The notes beneath the pieces are model-generated. The model was not told the DNA's origin. It saw nothing but the letters and a program-made list of their open reading frames with translations, and ran no database searches. Positions 12,516 to 27,813 of a stretch of 64,000 nucleotides of DNA are shown piece by piece. Both the position numbers and the translations under genes were made by a program. The stretch comes from Panulirus ornatus (Eukaryota; Arthropoda; Malacostraca; Decapoda; Palinuridae), in assembly GCF_036320965.1 (NCBI RefSeq), contig NC_092238.1:17884694-17948693 (forward strand). The letters are read 5' to 3'. Within the stretch, counting starts at the first letter, position 1; the number at the start of each line of letters is the position of its first letter.

Positions 12516-13364
12516 ATACCACCATTATGTACTGGACCGACATCGTATTTATCATGATAAATTGATATCATCAAAATGATCATACTGACTGATAGCATTA
12601 GAAGTGTTAGTGATATCATAATCATTCTTGTGTGATATGAGACATCGTTATTTCAGTTCCGGGTGATATCGTCTTCACTTGGATGTTTGTGACAGGAATC
12701 ATGATATCGTATGTTGATTGTGACTGATATTATCAGTTATCATAGCCTTCATTACTGTGACTAGATACTTTATTGTTATAAATGGTCTAAGTATCAGTGA
12801 TAGATTTATCAGCATGACTAAAATTATTTAAAGTTGCTGTGATATCTGACATATTATCTCATTTCGCCATCTTATCTCAATGTTATTTCTTGTTGGCGTG
12901 AACCTCTATATAGTATATGTTTCATAGCTATCATCAGGGAGGGCTGGCCCCGTCCACGGGATGGATGGAGGGAGGCGGAAAGCGAGAGCGTGTGAGTGGG
13001 TGTGGGTAGGCTGAGCCCTTGCTCCAGTGAGGGAGAAAGTACCCCCCCACCAATCCCCCCACAGCAACCACCGCTACGGCTGGCTCCCTTCTGGCGGCCT
13101 CCGCTCGCTGCCCAACCCCCGTCTCCCTACCTGGCGTTACCCTCAGCCCTCCACAAGCTTTCTCTCTCACTACCTTTACTTTCATTTTGGGTAGTCATCA
13201 TAGAGGTCAGGGTACTGGTGTGCTTACCGAAGATGTTCCCGTATTTCATCAAGTGTACTAGTGTTACTAGTGTCCCCCATATGTCGCCTTCAAGATGTTT
13301 TCTTTCTACCATAAAAAAAAGTTGTTTCTCCTGTTCCATAAACAAGTTATTTATTGCTTTTACC
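12516..13364. other. Single-copy sequence, nothing recognised
   Basis: AT-rich to 12930 with many ATATCAT/ATGATA words, then a C-rich stretch to about 13150. No gene or transposon recognised. An open frame at 12996-13556 is proline-rich and then runs into the AT array, so it is not a gene. Confidence 0.55.
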
Positions 13365-16130
<2,766 letters not shown>

Positions 16131-16213
16131 TTTGAAGAATGTATGTGAGAAATACTTAGAAAAGCAAATGGATTTGTATGTAGCATTTATGGATCTGGAG
16201 AAGGCATATCATA
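16131..16213 (+). mobile_element. 83-bp inverted RT fragment between copies B and C
   Basis: Plus-strand translation reads [18 protein letters not shown] then MDLEKAYHRVD, RT motif A of the same family, sandwiched between two minus-strand copies. Copy B already contains this segment, so the fragment is extra and not a simple twin-priming inversion of B. The conserved D of AYD is changed to H. Confidence 0.85.
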
Positions 16214-17927
16214 GAGTTGACACTCAGTCTCTAGCTGTCATGCAATAATGCCCAAAACCACAGCTCCCTTTCCACATCCAGGCCCCACAAAACTTTCCAT
16301 GGTTTACCCCAGACGCTTTACATGCCCTGCTTCAATCCATTGACAGCACGTCGACCCCGGTATATCACATAGTTCCAATTCACTCTATTCCTTGCACGCC
16401 TTTCCCCTCCTGCATGTTCAGGACCCGATCGCTCAAAATTGTTTTCACTCCATCCTTCCACCTCCAGTTTGGTCTTCCACTTCTCGTTCGCTCCACATCT
16501 GACACATATATCCACTTTGTCAATCTTTCCTCACCCATTCTATCCATGTGACCAAACCATTTCAAAACACCCTCTTCTGCTCTCTTAACCACACTCTTTT
16601 TATTACCACACATCTTTCTTACCCTTTCATTACTTACTCGATCAAACCACCTCACACCACATGTTGTCTTGAAACATCTCATTTCCAACACATCCATCTT
16701 CCTCCGCACAACTCTATCTATAGCCCACGCCTCGCAACCGTATATCATTGTTGGAACCGCTATTCCTTCAAACATACCCATTTTTGCTTTCCAAGATAAC
16801 GTTCTCGACTTCCACACATTTTTCAACGCTCCCCGAACTTTTGCCCCCCTCCTCCATCCTGTGATTCACTTCCGTTTCCATGGTTCCATCCGCTGCCAAA
16901 TCCACTCCCAGATATCTAAAACACTTCACTTTCTCCAGTTTTTCTCCATTCAAACTTACCTCCCAATTGACTAGTCCCTCAACCCTACTGTACCTAATAA
17001 CCTTGCTGTTATTCACATTTACTCTCAGCTTTCTTCTTTCACACACTTTACCAAACTCAGTCACCAGCTTCTGCAGTTTCTCATCGGAATCAGCCACCAA
17101 CGCTGTATCATCAGCGAACAAAAAACTGACTCACTTACCAAGCTCTCTCATCCACAACACGCGGCACACTTGCCCCTCTTTCCAAAACTCTTGCACTCAC
17201 CTCCCTAACAACCCCATCCATAAACAAAATAAACAACCATGGAGACATCATGCACCCCTGCCACAAACCAACATTCACAGAGAACCAATCACTTTCCTCT
17301 CTTCCTACACGTACACATGCCTTACATTCTCGATTATAACTTTTCACTGCTCCTAACAACTTACCTCCCACACCATATATTCTTAATACCTTCCACAGAG
17401 CATCTCTATCAACTCTATCATATGCTTTCTCCAGATCCATAAATGCTACATACAAACCCATTTGCTCTTCTAAGTATTTCTCACACACATTTTTCAAAGC
17501 AAAAACCTGATCCACACATCCTCCACCACTTCTGCAAATACACTGCTCTTCCCCAATCTTATGCTCTGTCCATGCCTGCACCCTCTCAATCAATACCCTC
17601 CCATATAATTTTCCAGGAATACTCAGCAAACGTATACCTCTGTAATCTGAGCACTCACTCTTATCCCCTTTGCCTTTGTACAAAGGTACTATGCAAGCAT
17701 TCCGCCAGTCCTCAGGCACCTCACCATGAGTCATACACACACTGATTAACCTTACCAACCAGTCAACAATACAGTCACCCCCTTTTTTAATAGATTCCAC
17801 TGCAATACCATCCAAACCCGCTGCCTTGCCGGCTTTCATCTTCCGCAAAGCTTTTAATACCTCTTTTCTGTTTACCAAATCATTCTCCCTAACCCTCTCA
17901 CTTCGCACACAACCTCGACCAAAGCAA

Positions 17928-17930
<3 letters not shown>
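16214..17930 (-). mobile_element. RTE-like retrotransposon copy C
   Basis: Minus-strand copy. It begins in the 3' UTR (at CACTCAGTCTCTAGCTGTCA, so the distal tail is missing) and its coding part runs up to the (AT)n array at 17931. RT is open at 17135-17995 on the minus strand, including an AT-coded Ile-Tyr run that is not part of the protein, then at 16768-17121 with motif C FADD (17107-17118), then at 16380-16826 (basic tail with RPNWRWKD). Frame changes separate these blocks. The 5' truncation point coincides exactly with the start of the AT array. Confidence 0.9.

Positions 17931-17964
<34 letters not shown>
17931..17964. repeat. (AT)n microsatellite between RTE copy C and module U1
   Basis: About 17 AT units. 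The left neighbour is the truncated 5' side of copy C; the right neighbour is the 3' end of a minus-strand U module. Confidence 0.95.
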
Positions 17965-17966
<2 letters not shown>

Positions 17967-18097
17967 TTTCTTTCTTCTTTCAAACTACTCGCCATTTCCC
18001 GCGTTAGCGAGGTAGCGTTAAGAACAGAGAACTGGGCCTTTGAGGCAATATCCTCACCTGGCCCCCTTCTCTGTTCCTTCTTTTGGAAAATTAAAAT

Positions 18098-18100
<3 letters not shown>
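17965..18100 (-). mobile_element. Short RTE-derived module U, copy 1 (5' truncated)
   Basis: A 136-bp unit nearly identical to parts of 25427-25655 and 53509-53744. On the plus strand it contains GCGTTAGCGAGGTAGCG, AAGAACAGAGAACTGGGCC and CCTTCTTTTGGAAAATTAAA. Read on the minus strand it ends with the CTACCTCGCTAACGCGGGA motif that also closes the RTE 3' tails, so I place its 3' end at 17965. It lacks the leader half present in the other two copies. No coding capacity. Confidence 0.75.
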
Positions 18101-18186
<86 letters not shown>

Positions 18187-18201
18187 GTATATATATGTGT
18201 G

Positions 18202-18256
<55 letters not shown>

Positions 18257-18278
18257 CTGTGTGTGTGTGTGTGTGTGT
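18101..18278. repeat. (AT)n-(GT)n compound microsatellite
   Basis: AT units at 18101-18195 with a few substitutions, then GT units to 18278 interrupted by a GCGT and a TTTCT. It separates module U1 from the truncated 5' side of copy D. Confidence 0.95.
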
Positions 18279-19635
18279 AGGTGGTTTCAGAAGTGGTAGA
18301 GGATGTGTGGGTCAGGTTTTCGCTTTGAAGAATGTGTTTGAGAAATACTTACAGAAACGGATGAATTTGTATTTAGCATTTATGGATCTAAAGAAGGCAT
18401 ATGACACGAGGGATAGATTTGCTTTGGGGAAGGACTTAAAAGTATACGGTGTGGGAGATGAGATGCTAGAAGCAGTGAAAAGTTTTTCTCAAGGGTGTAT
18501 GGCATGTGTACGAGTGGGAGGAGAGGAGTGGCGAGCGATTGGTTTCATTGAAGGTCGGTATGCGGCAGGGGTGTGTGATGTCCCCATGCTTGTTTAATTT
18601 GTTTATGAAAGGGATGATGAAAGAGCTAAATGCAAGATCTTTGGAGAGAGGGGTGAGTATGCAATCTGTTGGGGATGAGAGGGCTTGGGAAGTGAGTTAT
18701 TTGATGCCCGCCGATGATACAGCACTAGTGGGTTTATGACTAAGTTTGGAAAAGTGTGTGAACGGAGAAAGTTGAGAGTAAATGTGAATAACAGCAAGGT
18801 TATTAGGTTCAGCAGGGTTGAGAGACTAGTTAGTAGGGATGTAAGTTTGAATGGAAAAAAATTGGAGGAAGTGAAGGGCTTTAGATATCATGGAGTGGAC
18901 TTAGCAGCGAATGGAACCACTGAAGCGGAAGTGAGTTACAGGGTGGTGGAGTGGGCGAAGGTTCTGGGAGCGATGAAGAATGTTTGGAAAGAGAAAACGT
19001 TATCTCGGAGAGCAAAAATGGTTATGTTTGAAGCAATAGTAGTTCCAACAATATTGTGTGGTTGCGAGGCATGGATGTGTTGGAAATGAAATGTGGTGTT
19101 AGGTGGTTTGATCGAGTAAGTAGTGAAAGGGTAAGAGATGTGTGGTAATAAAGGAAAGTGTGGTTAAGAGAGCAGAAGAGGGTGTATTGAAATGGTTTGG
19201 GCATATGGAGAGAATGAGTAAGGAAAGATTGACAAAGAGGATACGTGTCAGGAGTGGAGGGATCAAGGAGAAGCGGGAGACTATAACTGGATGTGAAACT
19301 ATAGAGTGAAACAAAATTTAGAGTGATCGGGGCGTTAGCATGCAGGAGGATGAGAGGCGTGAAAGGAATAGAGTGAATTGGAACGATGTGGCATACCGGG
19401 GTTGACGTGCTGTCAATGGACTCAACCAGGGCATGTGAAACGTCTGGGGTAAACTATGGAAAGGTCTGTGGGGCCTAGTTGCGGATAGGGAGTTGTGGTT
19501 TCGGTGAATTACACGTGGCAGCTAGAGACAAAGTGTGAACGAATGTGGCCTTTTTTGTCTGTTTTCCTGGAGTTACCTCGCAGATGCAGGGGGTGGCGAT
19601 GCTGTTTCCTGTAGAGTGGAGTGGCACCGAGAATA
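18279..19635 (+). mobile_element. RTE-like retrotransposon copy D, 5' truncated and decayed
   Basis: Starts inside RT at the segment corresponding to GFRSGRGC and runs through motif A (FMDLKKAYD), the QGCVMSPCLFNLF block and motif C, which reads PADD (around 18707-18718) in place of FADD. Open pieces are 18199-18597, 18506-18739 and 18736-19089; a deletion near 19075 removes part of the region between GCEAW and the tail. The 3' UTR to about 19630 has the short form with GGGGGTGGCGATGCTGTTTCC. It is the most diverged of the larger copies. Confidence 0.85.
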
Positions 19636-20483
19636 GATGAAGGCAAACGATTATAGCGCCTGGAGACGGACGAAAAATGGCCACATCCACTCACATCCAT
19701 ACAAAAGCTATCATGTGTAATGCATCGAAACCACAGCTCCCTATCCACATCTAGGCCCCACAAACCTTTCCAAGAATTATCCTAGACGTTTCACATGCCC
19801 TTGTTCACTCCATTGACGGCACGGTGACCACGGTAGACCACATCGGTCCAATTCACTCTGTCCCGTGCACACCTTTCACCCTCCTGCATGTTCAGGTTCC
19901 GATCGCTCAAAGTCTTTTCCACTGCATCCTTTCACTTCTAAGGACTCTCGCTTCTACTTGTTCCCTCCACTTCAGACACTTACATCCATTTTTCAATCTT
20001 TCCTCACTCATTCTCTCCATATGTCCAAACCATTTCAATACACCCTCTTCTGCTCTCTCAACCACACTCTTTTTTATTACCACACATCTCTCTTACCCTT
20101 TCATTACTTACTCGACCAAACCACCTTGCACCACATATTGCCCTCAAACATTTCACTCCCAACACATCCACCCTCCTCGCAACCATATACTTTGTTGGAA
20201 ATACTATTTCTTCAAACATATCCCTTTTTGCTCTCCGAGATAACATTCTCTACTTCCACACATTTTTCATCTGTTCCGGAAACTTCGCCCCCTCCCTCTC
20301 TAAGATTCACCTCCCATTCCATGGCTCTAATTCACTGCCAAGTCCACTTCCATATAACTAAACACTTCACTTCCTCCATTTTTCTCCATTCAAACTTACG
20401 TCCCAATTAACTTATCTCTCAAACCTTGCTTTTATTCACACTTATTCTCAACGTTCTCCTTTCACATTCTCTTCCAAACTCAG

Positions 20484-21980
20484 TCACCAACTTATACAGT
20501 TTCTCACTCGAATCACCCACCAGTGCTGTATCATTTGCCAGGCCCTCTCATCCCCAGCAAACTGCATACTCGCCCAGCTCTCCAAGACTCTTGCGTTTAC
20601 CTCCCTAACCACCCCATCCAGGAACAAATCAAATAACCATGGTGACATTACACACCCCTGCTGCAGACCTACCTTTACTAGAAACAAATCACTCTCCTCT
20701 CTTCCTACTTGTACAGATGCCTTACACCATTGATAAACATTTCTCACTGCTTCTAGCAGCCTATCTTCCACACCATATATTCTTAATTCCTTCCTCGAAG
20801 CATCTCTATCAAACCTATCAAATGCTTTTTCCAGATCCATAAATGCCACATACAAATCAGTCTGTTTTTAATAAGCACTTATCACATATTCTTCAAAGCA
20901 AACACTTGATCGACATATCTTCTACCACTTCTGAAACCACTGCTCCTCCCCAATCTGAAGCTCTGTACATGCCTTTACCCTCTCACTCAATACCCTCCCA
21001 TATCATTTTCCAGGCATACTCAACTAACTTATTCCTCTGTAGTTTGAGCAATCACCTTTATCCCCTTTGCCTTTATACAGTGGCATTATACCTGCATTCC
21101 GCCAATGCCCAGGTACTTTACTGTGATCCATAATATTCCACACATACAATGAATATCTTTACCAACCAATCACGAACACAGTCACCCCCTTTTTTAATAA
21201 ATTCAACTGCAGAGCCATCGACTCCCGCCGCCTTGCCGGATTTCATCTTCTACAAGGCTGTCACCACCTCTTCGTTCTTCATCTAACCACCGTCCTTGAA
21301 TCTCTCACTTCGCACACGATCCCGACCAAAACACCATATATTTGTCACTTTATCATCAAACATATTCAGCAGTCCTTCAAAATACTCACTCCATCTCTCC
21401 CTCACTCCATCACTACCTGTTATCACTTCCCTTTTGCCCCATTCATCGAAGTTTCCATTTGTCTCTTGTCTTTCGCACATTATCTACCTCCTTCCAAAGC
21501 ATCTTTTTGTTACCCCCTAAAGTTTAATGATAGTCTCTCACCCCAACTCTCATTTACCCTTTTATTCAACCTCCTTTCTCTTATACATCTTCTAATCATT
21601 TGTAATCCTTCTTTGTAAGTACCACCCAAATGCCTCTCTTTTCTCTTCCACTGGCAAATTAATTTCTTCATCCCACCACACACTACCCTTTTCAATCTAT
21701 CCACTTCCCACCTTTCTCGTGCCATCACTGCTTCCCTAAATACATCACATTCCTCACCCACTCCCCTCACTTTATTTACTCTCACCTTTTGCCATTTTAC
21801 ACTCAACCTCTCCTGGTATTTCTTCACACAATGTTCCTTTCCAAGCTCCCTTACTCTCACCACTATCGTCTCTCTGACGTTGCTTCCTCTTGTTCGGAAG
21901 CCTCTAAAAATCTTTGCCCTGGCCACCACAAGATAATGATCAGACATCCTTCCATCTGCCCTTCTCAACACATTTACATC
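20484..21980 (-). pseudogene. RT and linker remnant of RTE copy E, motif C deleted
   Basis: Minus-strand open pieces include 20484-20855 ([14 protein letters not shown], then [18 protein letters not shown]), 21283-21480 and 21510-21983 (linker beginning DVNVLRRADGRMSDHYLV; the SDH marks the end of the endonuclease). Where other copies read [15 protein letters not shown], this copy has lost roughly 25 bases, removing the FADD catalytic aspartates near 20535 and shifting frame. This RT could not be functional even without its other lesions. Confidence 0.8.
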
Positions 21981-22021
21981 CAAAAGTCTCTCTTTACACG
22001 CCTATCAATTAATACGTAATC

Positions 22022-22705
22022 TTATAATTCCTGTTGACCGTCTCTCCTACTCACACACGTATATTTGTGTATACCTCCCTTTTTAAACCACTTTTTCCGA
22101 ATCACCAGTCTTTCACCAGCACAGAACTCCACAAGCTCTTCATCACTTCCATTCATAACACTGATTACCCCATGAACACCAAATATACCCTCAACTGCCA
22201 CATTATTTACCTTCGCATTTGAATCACCCATCGCTAATATTCGGTCTCGTGCATCAAAACTACTGACACACTCACTCAGCTGCTCCCAAAACATTTGCTT
22301 CTCATGATCTTTCTTCTCTTGACCGGGTACAAAAGCACCAATAATCACCGATTTTCCGCCATCCACTTTCACTTTTACAAACTTCTATCTAGAATTTCCT
22401 TCTTTACACACTATCACACACTCCCACAACTCCTGCTTCAGGAGTAGTGCTATTCCTTCCTTACCTATTGTCCTCTCACCAACCTCTGACTTTACTCCCA
22501 ACACGTTTCCAAACCATTCTTTCCCTTTACCCTTGTGCTTCGTTTCAGCTACAGCCAGGTCATCCAGGTTTCTTTCCTCAAGCTTGCTACATATTTCATC
22601 TTTCCTCTCATCTTGGTTACGCCCACACACTTTTACACACCCCACTCTGAGCCTTCCAGGAGGAGGATTACTCTCCGCTTGACTCCTTCCTCTGTTTCGT
22701 TTTTT
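22022..22705 (-). pseudogene. AP-endonuclease domain of RTE copy E
   Basis: Two minus-strand open blocks form most of an exonuclease-endonuclease-phosphatase (APE-type) domain. The N-terminal block (22385-22705) shows KVCGRNQDERKDEI, an LAVAETKHKGKG segment with the metal-binding Glu, and GIALLL. The second block (22022-22372) shows AFVPGQEK, FWEQLSECV, the MGDSNAKVNN motif (GD.N signature), GVHG and FCAGERLVI. A frame break near 22375-22385 separates them. In this family the domain nicks target DNA for target-primed reverse transcription. It is the most complete endonuclease copy in the window. Confidence 0.85.
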
Positions 22706-22712
22706 TAAGAAA

Positions 22713-22970
22713 TTGAAATCATTTGACAGAGTTATACCCAAAACTCCCCTTGACACAATGAACCTTTTAGTTCTCCCTTTTAGTATAATTTTACTTTACT
22801 TCCTACGTATTTGCAGTCCAGAGTTTATTGATGATGAGTTTCAGAAAATATTTTCTACTGGATCTAAGTTAAAGTATCCTAGATCTGTCTTTGATAAATC
22901 CCTAAATTGGCAAAGAATTCATTTTATAGAATCATATACAAACCTCCCCTTGACACCAAGAACCGTTTAG
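22713..22970 (+). pseudogene. PLE polyprotein fragment upstream of the endonuclease
   Basis: An 85-codon open frame. Its middle (CSPEFIDDEFQKIFSTGSKL, then KYPRSVFDKSLN) resembles the region after the RT core in PLEs. The phrase LDTMNLLVLPF occurs before it (around 22750-22782), and a closely similar DNA stretch (CTCCCCTTGACACCAAGAAC and following) occurs again after it at about 22946-22980, so a stretch of roughly 200 bp lies between two copies of the same linker. The upstream RT core is absent. It ends at a stop right after the second linker copy. Confidence 0.6.
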
Positions 22971-23097
22971 TTCTCCATTTGATTAATAATTTCACTCTAT
23001 CTCCCATGTTACTTAAATCCGTTAATGTAAATGTTGCCTTCACAGCAACACTATAACGAACATCTTAATCAGAAAGTCGCTAGAAAGTTCTGTAGGA

Positions 23098-23425
23098 TGC
23101 ACTTGTATACTACCGTGTAGAAATTGTGATAAGTTTTATGAAAGGTAAGGACCTTTCTGTTAGACTTAAGCAACATTAGATGTAGTATGATAACAGGACG
23201 AGAATCAAATGCCTTACTTAAGCACGTTAAAAATTATGATTATTGTACTGACTGGAGCAATGCCATCTAAGTTGTTACTCTAACTTTTGTACTACGAGAA
23301 ATATCACTGAATCTTTGATTATCAAATACACAAAGAACTGTAACATTGATATTAGTGAAGGTCGATATAAATTGGATAACTATATTGTTGATGAAATTTG
23401 GAAACAGTTCCACTTCTGGCCAAAT
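23098..23425 (+). pseudogene. GIY-YIG endonuclease remnant of the PLE
   Basis: Translation with frame changes gives GCTCILPCRNCDKFY (CXXC pair at 23116-23127), then KDLSVRLKQH, a stop, then ESNALLKHVKNYD with TDW, and near 23340 an ISEGRYKLDNYIVDE-like end. Between DKFY and KDLSVRL only a few bases remain where a complete domain would carry the second half of the GIY-YIG core, so the catalytic centre is damaged in addition to nonsense codons. In PLEs this domain is fused C-terminal to RT and cuts the insertion target. The copies at 47400-47751 cover the last third of the same domain. Confidence 0.65.
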
Positions 23426-23572
23426 AATTCAATTTGATAGCATGTTTCCAGGCATGAACGCACCCGACCTCCATTTGGGTAGCCACTTGATTACCAAATG
23501 GCGTCCTAGCTACGTTTCTTTGTTATATTTCTTTCTTGTATCTCCCCTGATGATATGATGATGTGATTTTTT

Positions 23573-23921
23573 TCCTGCATCATGAGAGAAGCAAGTTTGG
23601 GTATAGAACATGCAAGACTTGACGGTCTCATAAGCTGATTATTAATCAAAAAGAAAGCCTAAACTGTGAAACAATATGAAAATCAAACTATATCTAAATG
23701 ATAGTCTGTATAGTGTCAGCTAATTATGGATCATGAAAGTATACTATGCTCCCAAAATCTACCGCTAGATGGTAGCACCATCCTCTCATGCTTCCCGACT
23801 ATACAAGCTCTTCACAATGATGTACTAGGATGGAATAAACAAATAGCATAGGTATAATGAAAGTCCATACAGTCACAGCTTGCTAAAAGAAGAATCTCCA
23901 TTAGACTAACAAACTGAGGGT
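23573..23921. other. Unidentified ~350-bp insertion inside the PLE remnant
   Basis: In the paralogous PLE piece on the minus strand at 47240-47290, the sequence corresponding to CCCTGATGATGTGATT is followed directly by the CGAAAGTGCACTTGGG block. Here the two are separated by about 350 bp of AT-rich sequence with no ORF. No clear target-site duplication or terminal repeat is visible. Confidence 0.55.
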
Positions 23922-24016
23922 ACAACGCGAAAGTGCACTTGGGAACTTATCGTGTTTCATTTCCCCGTTGACTCAGAGGAATATACTAGATCACTCGCTC
24001 CTCAATTGTGACCCTT

Positions 24017-24019
<3 letters not shown>

Positions 24020-24109
<90 letters not shown>
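24020..24109. repeat. (AT)n microsatellite between PLE end and RTE copy F
   Basis: About 45 AT units with one TATGTA interruption. It is translated as Ile-Tyr in the overlapping open frame. Confidence 0.95.
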
Positions 24110-25655
<1,546 letters not shown>

Positions 25656-26902
25656 CTGGTGTTCAGTGTTGTACATAGAAATGGTGAAGAGCTTGTAGAT
25701 TTATGTGCTGAAAAAGGACTGGTGATTGGGAATACCTGGTTTAAAAAGAGAGATATACATAATTATACGTATGTAAGTAGGAGAGATGGCCAGAGAGTGT
25801 TATTGGATTACGTGTTAATTGATAGGCGCGGGAAAGAGAGACTTTTGGATGTTAATGTGCTGAGAGGTGCAACTGGAGGGATGTCTGATCATTATCTTGT
25901 GGAGGTGAAGGTGAAGATTTGTAGAGGTTTTCAGAAGAGAAGAGAGAATGTTGGGGTGGAAAGAGTGGTGAGAGTAAGTGAGCTTGGGAAGGAGACTTGT
26001 GTGAGGAAGTACCAGGAGAGACTGAGTACAGAATGGAAAAAGGTGAGAACAAAGGAGGTAAGGGTAGTGGGGGAGGAATGGGATGTATTTAGGGAAGCAG
26101 TGATGGCTTGCGCAAAAGATGCTTGTGGCATGAGAAGCGTGGGAGGTGGGCAGATTAGAAAGGGTAGTGAGTGGTGGGAAGTAAGATTATTAGTGAAAGA
26201 GAAGAGAGAGGCATTTGGACGATTTTTGCAGGGAAATAATGCAAATGAGTGGGAGAGGTATAAAAGAAAGAGGCAGGAGGTCAAGAGAAAGGTGCAAGAG
26301 GTGAAAAAGAGTGTGGGGTGTGTAATGTCTCCATGGTTGTTTAATTTGTTTATGGATGGGGTTGTTAGGGAGGTGGATGCAAGAGTTTTGGAAAGAGGGG
26401 CAATTATGCAGTCTGTTGTGGATGAGAGAGCTTGGGCAGTGAGTCAGTTGTTGTTCGCTGATGATACAGCGCTGGTGGCTGATTTGTGTGAGAAACTGCA
26501 GAAGCTGGTGACTGAGTTTGGTAAAGTGTGTGAAAGAAGAAAGTTGAGAGTAAATGTGAATAAGAGCAAGGTTATTAGGTACACTAGGGTTGAGGGAGAA
26601 GTCAATCGGGAGGTAATTTTGAATGGAGAAAAGCTGGAGGAGGTGAAGTGTTTTAGATATCTGGGAGTGGATTTGGAAGCGGATGGAACCATGGAAGCGG
26701 AAGTGAATCATAGGGTGGGGGAGGGGGCGAAAGTTCTGGGAGTGTTGAAGAATGTGTGGAAGTCGAGAACATTATCTCAGAAAGCAAAAATGGGTATGTT
26801 TGAAGGAATAGTGGTTCCAACAATGTTATATGGTTGCAAGGCGTGGGCTATGGATAGAGTTGTGTGTAGAGGGGTGTGTAATGTCTCCATGGTTGTTTAA
26901 TT
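25656..26902 (+). pseudogene. Endonuclease end, linker and first RT palm copy of RTE copy G
   Basis: One open frame of about 415 codons. It contains NGEELVDLCAEKGLVIGNTW, KRDIHNYTYVSRRDG, LLDYVLIDRR and GGMSDHYLVE; the SDH is the endonuclease C-terminal motif with the catalytic His. The linker follows (FQKRRENVGVERVVRVSE, WDVFREAVMACAKDACG, RQEVKRKVQEVKK). At about 26311 the frame jumps directly to [17 protein letters not shown]: the segment between, about 0.9 kb in copy H, is deleted and RT motif A goes with it. Motif C FADD is present. The frame ends soon after MDRVV where the tandem copy begins. Confidence 0.88.
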
Positions 26903-27813
26903 TGTTTATGGATGGGGTTGTTAGAGAGGTAAATGCAAGAGTTTTGGAAAGAGGGGCAAGTATGAAGTCTGTTGTGGATGAGAGAGCTTGGGAAGTGAGT
27001 CAGTTATTGTTCGCTGATGATACAGCGCTGGTGGCTGATTTGTGTGAGAAACTGCAGAAGCTGGTGACTGAGTTTGGTAAAGTGTGTGAAAGAAGAAAGT
27101 TGAGAGTAGATGTGAATAAGAGCAAGGTTATTAGGTACAGTAGGGTTGAGGGAGACGTCAATTGGGAGGTAAGTTTGAATGGAGAAAAGCTGGAGGAAGT
27201 GAAGTGTTTTAGATATCTGGGAGTGGATTTGGCAGCGGATGGAACCTTGGAAGCGGAAGTGAATCATAGGGTGGGGGAGGGGTCGAAAGTTCTGGGAGCC
27301 TTGAAGAATGTGTGGAAGTCGAGAACATTATCTCAGAAAGCAAAAATGGGTATGTTTGAAGGAATAGTGGTTCCAACAATGTTATATGGTTGCGAGGCGT
27401 GAGCTATGGATAGAGTTGTGCGGAGAAGGGTAGATGTGCTGGAAATGAGATGTTTGAGGACAATATGTGGTGTGAGATGGTTTGATCCAGTAAGTAATAA
27501 TAGGGTAAGAGAGATGTGCGGTAATAAAAAGAGCGTGGTTGAGAGAGCAGAAGAGGGTATTTTGAAATTGTTTGGTCACATGGAGAGAATGAATGAGGAA
27601 AGATTGACCAACAGGATATATGTATCAGAGATGGAGGGAACGAGGAGAAGTGGGAAACCAAGTTGGAGATGGAAAGAAGGAGTGAAGAAGATTTTGAGTG
27701 ATCGGGGCCTGAACATGCAGGAGGGTGAAAGGCGGGCAAGGAATAGAGTGAATTGGAACGATGTGGTACACCGGGGTCGACGTGCTGTTAATGGATTGAA
27801 CCAGGGCATGTGA
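26871..27813 (+). pseudogene. Second RT palm copy and C-terminal tail of RTE copy G
   Basis: The sequence from GGGGTGTGTAATGTCTCCAT onward repeats the segment starting at 26315. It is open at 26830-27402 with [13 protein letters not shown] and [18 protein letters not shown], stops at a TGG-to-TGA change in the GCEAW block, and continues in frame at 27406-27813 through [19 protein letters not shown] SGKPSWRWKEGVKK to the family C-terminus ending GLNQGM. Here the CGA of the VVHRGRRAV block is intact, so the C-terminus reads through to the stop at 27811-27813. Confidence 0.88.

Larger units (their letters stand above)
19640..22712 (-). mobile_element. RTE-like retrotransposon copy E, nearly full length but decayed
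   Basis: Minus-strand copy spanning 3' UTR (about 19640-19830), basic tail, RT, linker and the AP-endonuclease up to about 22700. It has numerous stops and frameshifts and an internal deletion in RT motif C. Its 5' side meets Penelope-like sequence at about 22713. The left boundary with copy D is approximate, because both 3' UTRs are diverged there and face each other. Confidence 0.85.
22713..24019 (+). mobile_element. Penelope-like element (PLE) remnant with GIY-YIG region and terminal sequence
   Basis: Plus-strand remnant containing the end of the PLE polyprotein, a GIY-YIG endonuclease segment and the 3' non-coding end. The terminal part (about 23922-24019: GAAAGTGCACTTGGGAACTT, ATCGTGTTTCATTTCCCCG, then a CCTTTCCA end) recurs at 46976-47090 and 47196-47260. 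The internal body recurs at 47260-47751. An unrelated stretch of about 350 bp interrupts the non-coding part (listed separately). The right end runs directly into an (AT)n array. Family assignment rests on the CRNCDKFY, RLKQH and SNALLKHV words and their spacing, known from PLE GIY-YIG domains; no search was run. Confidence 0.7.
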
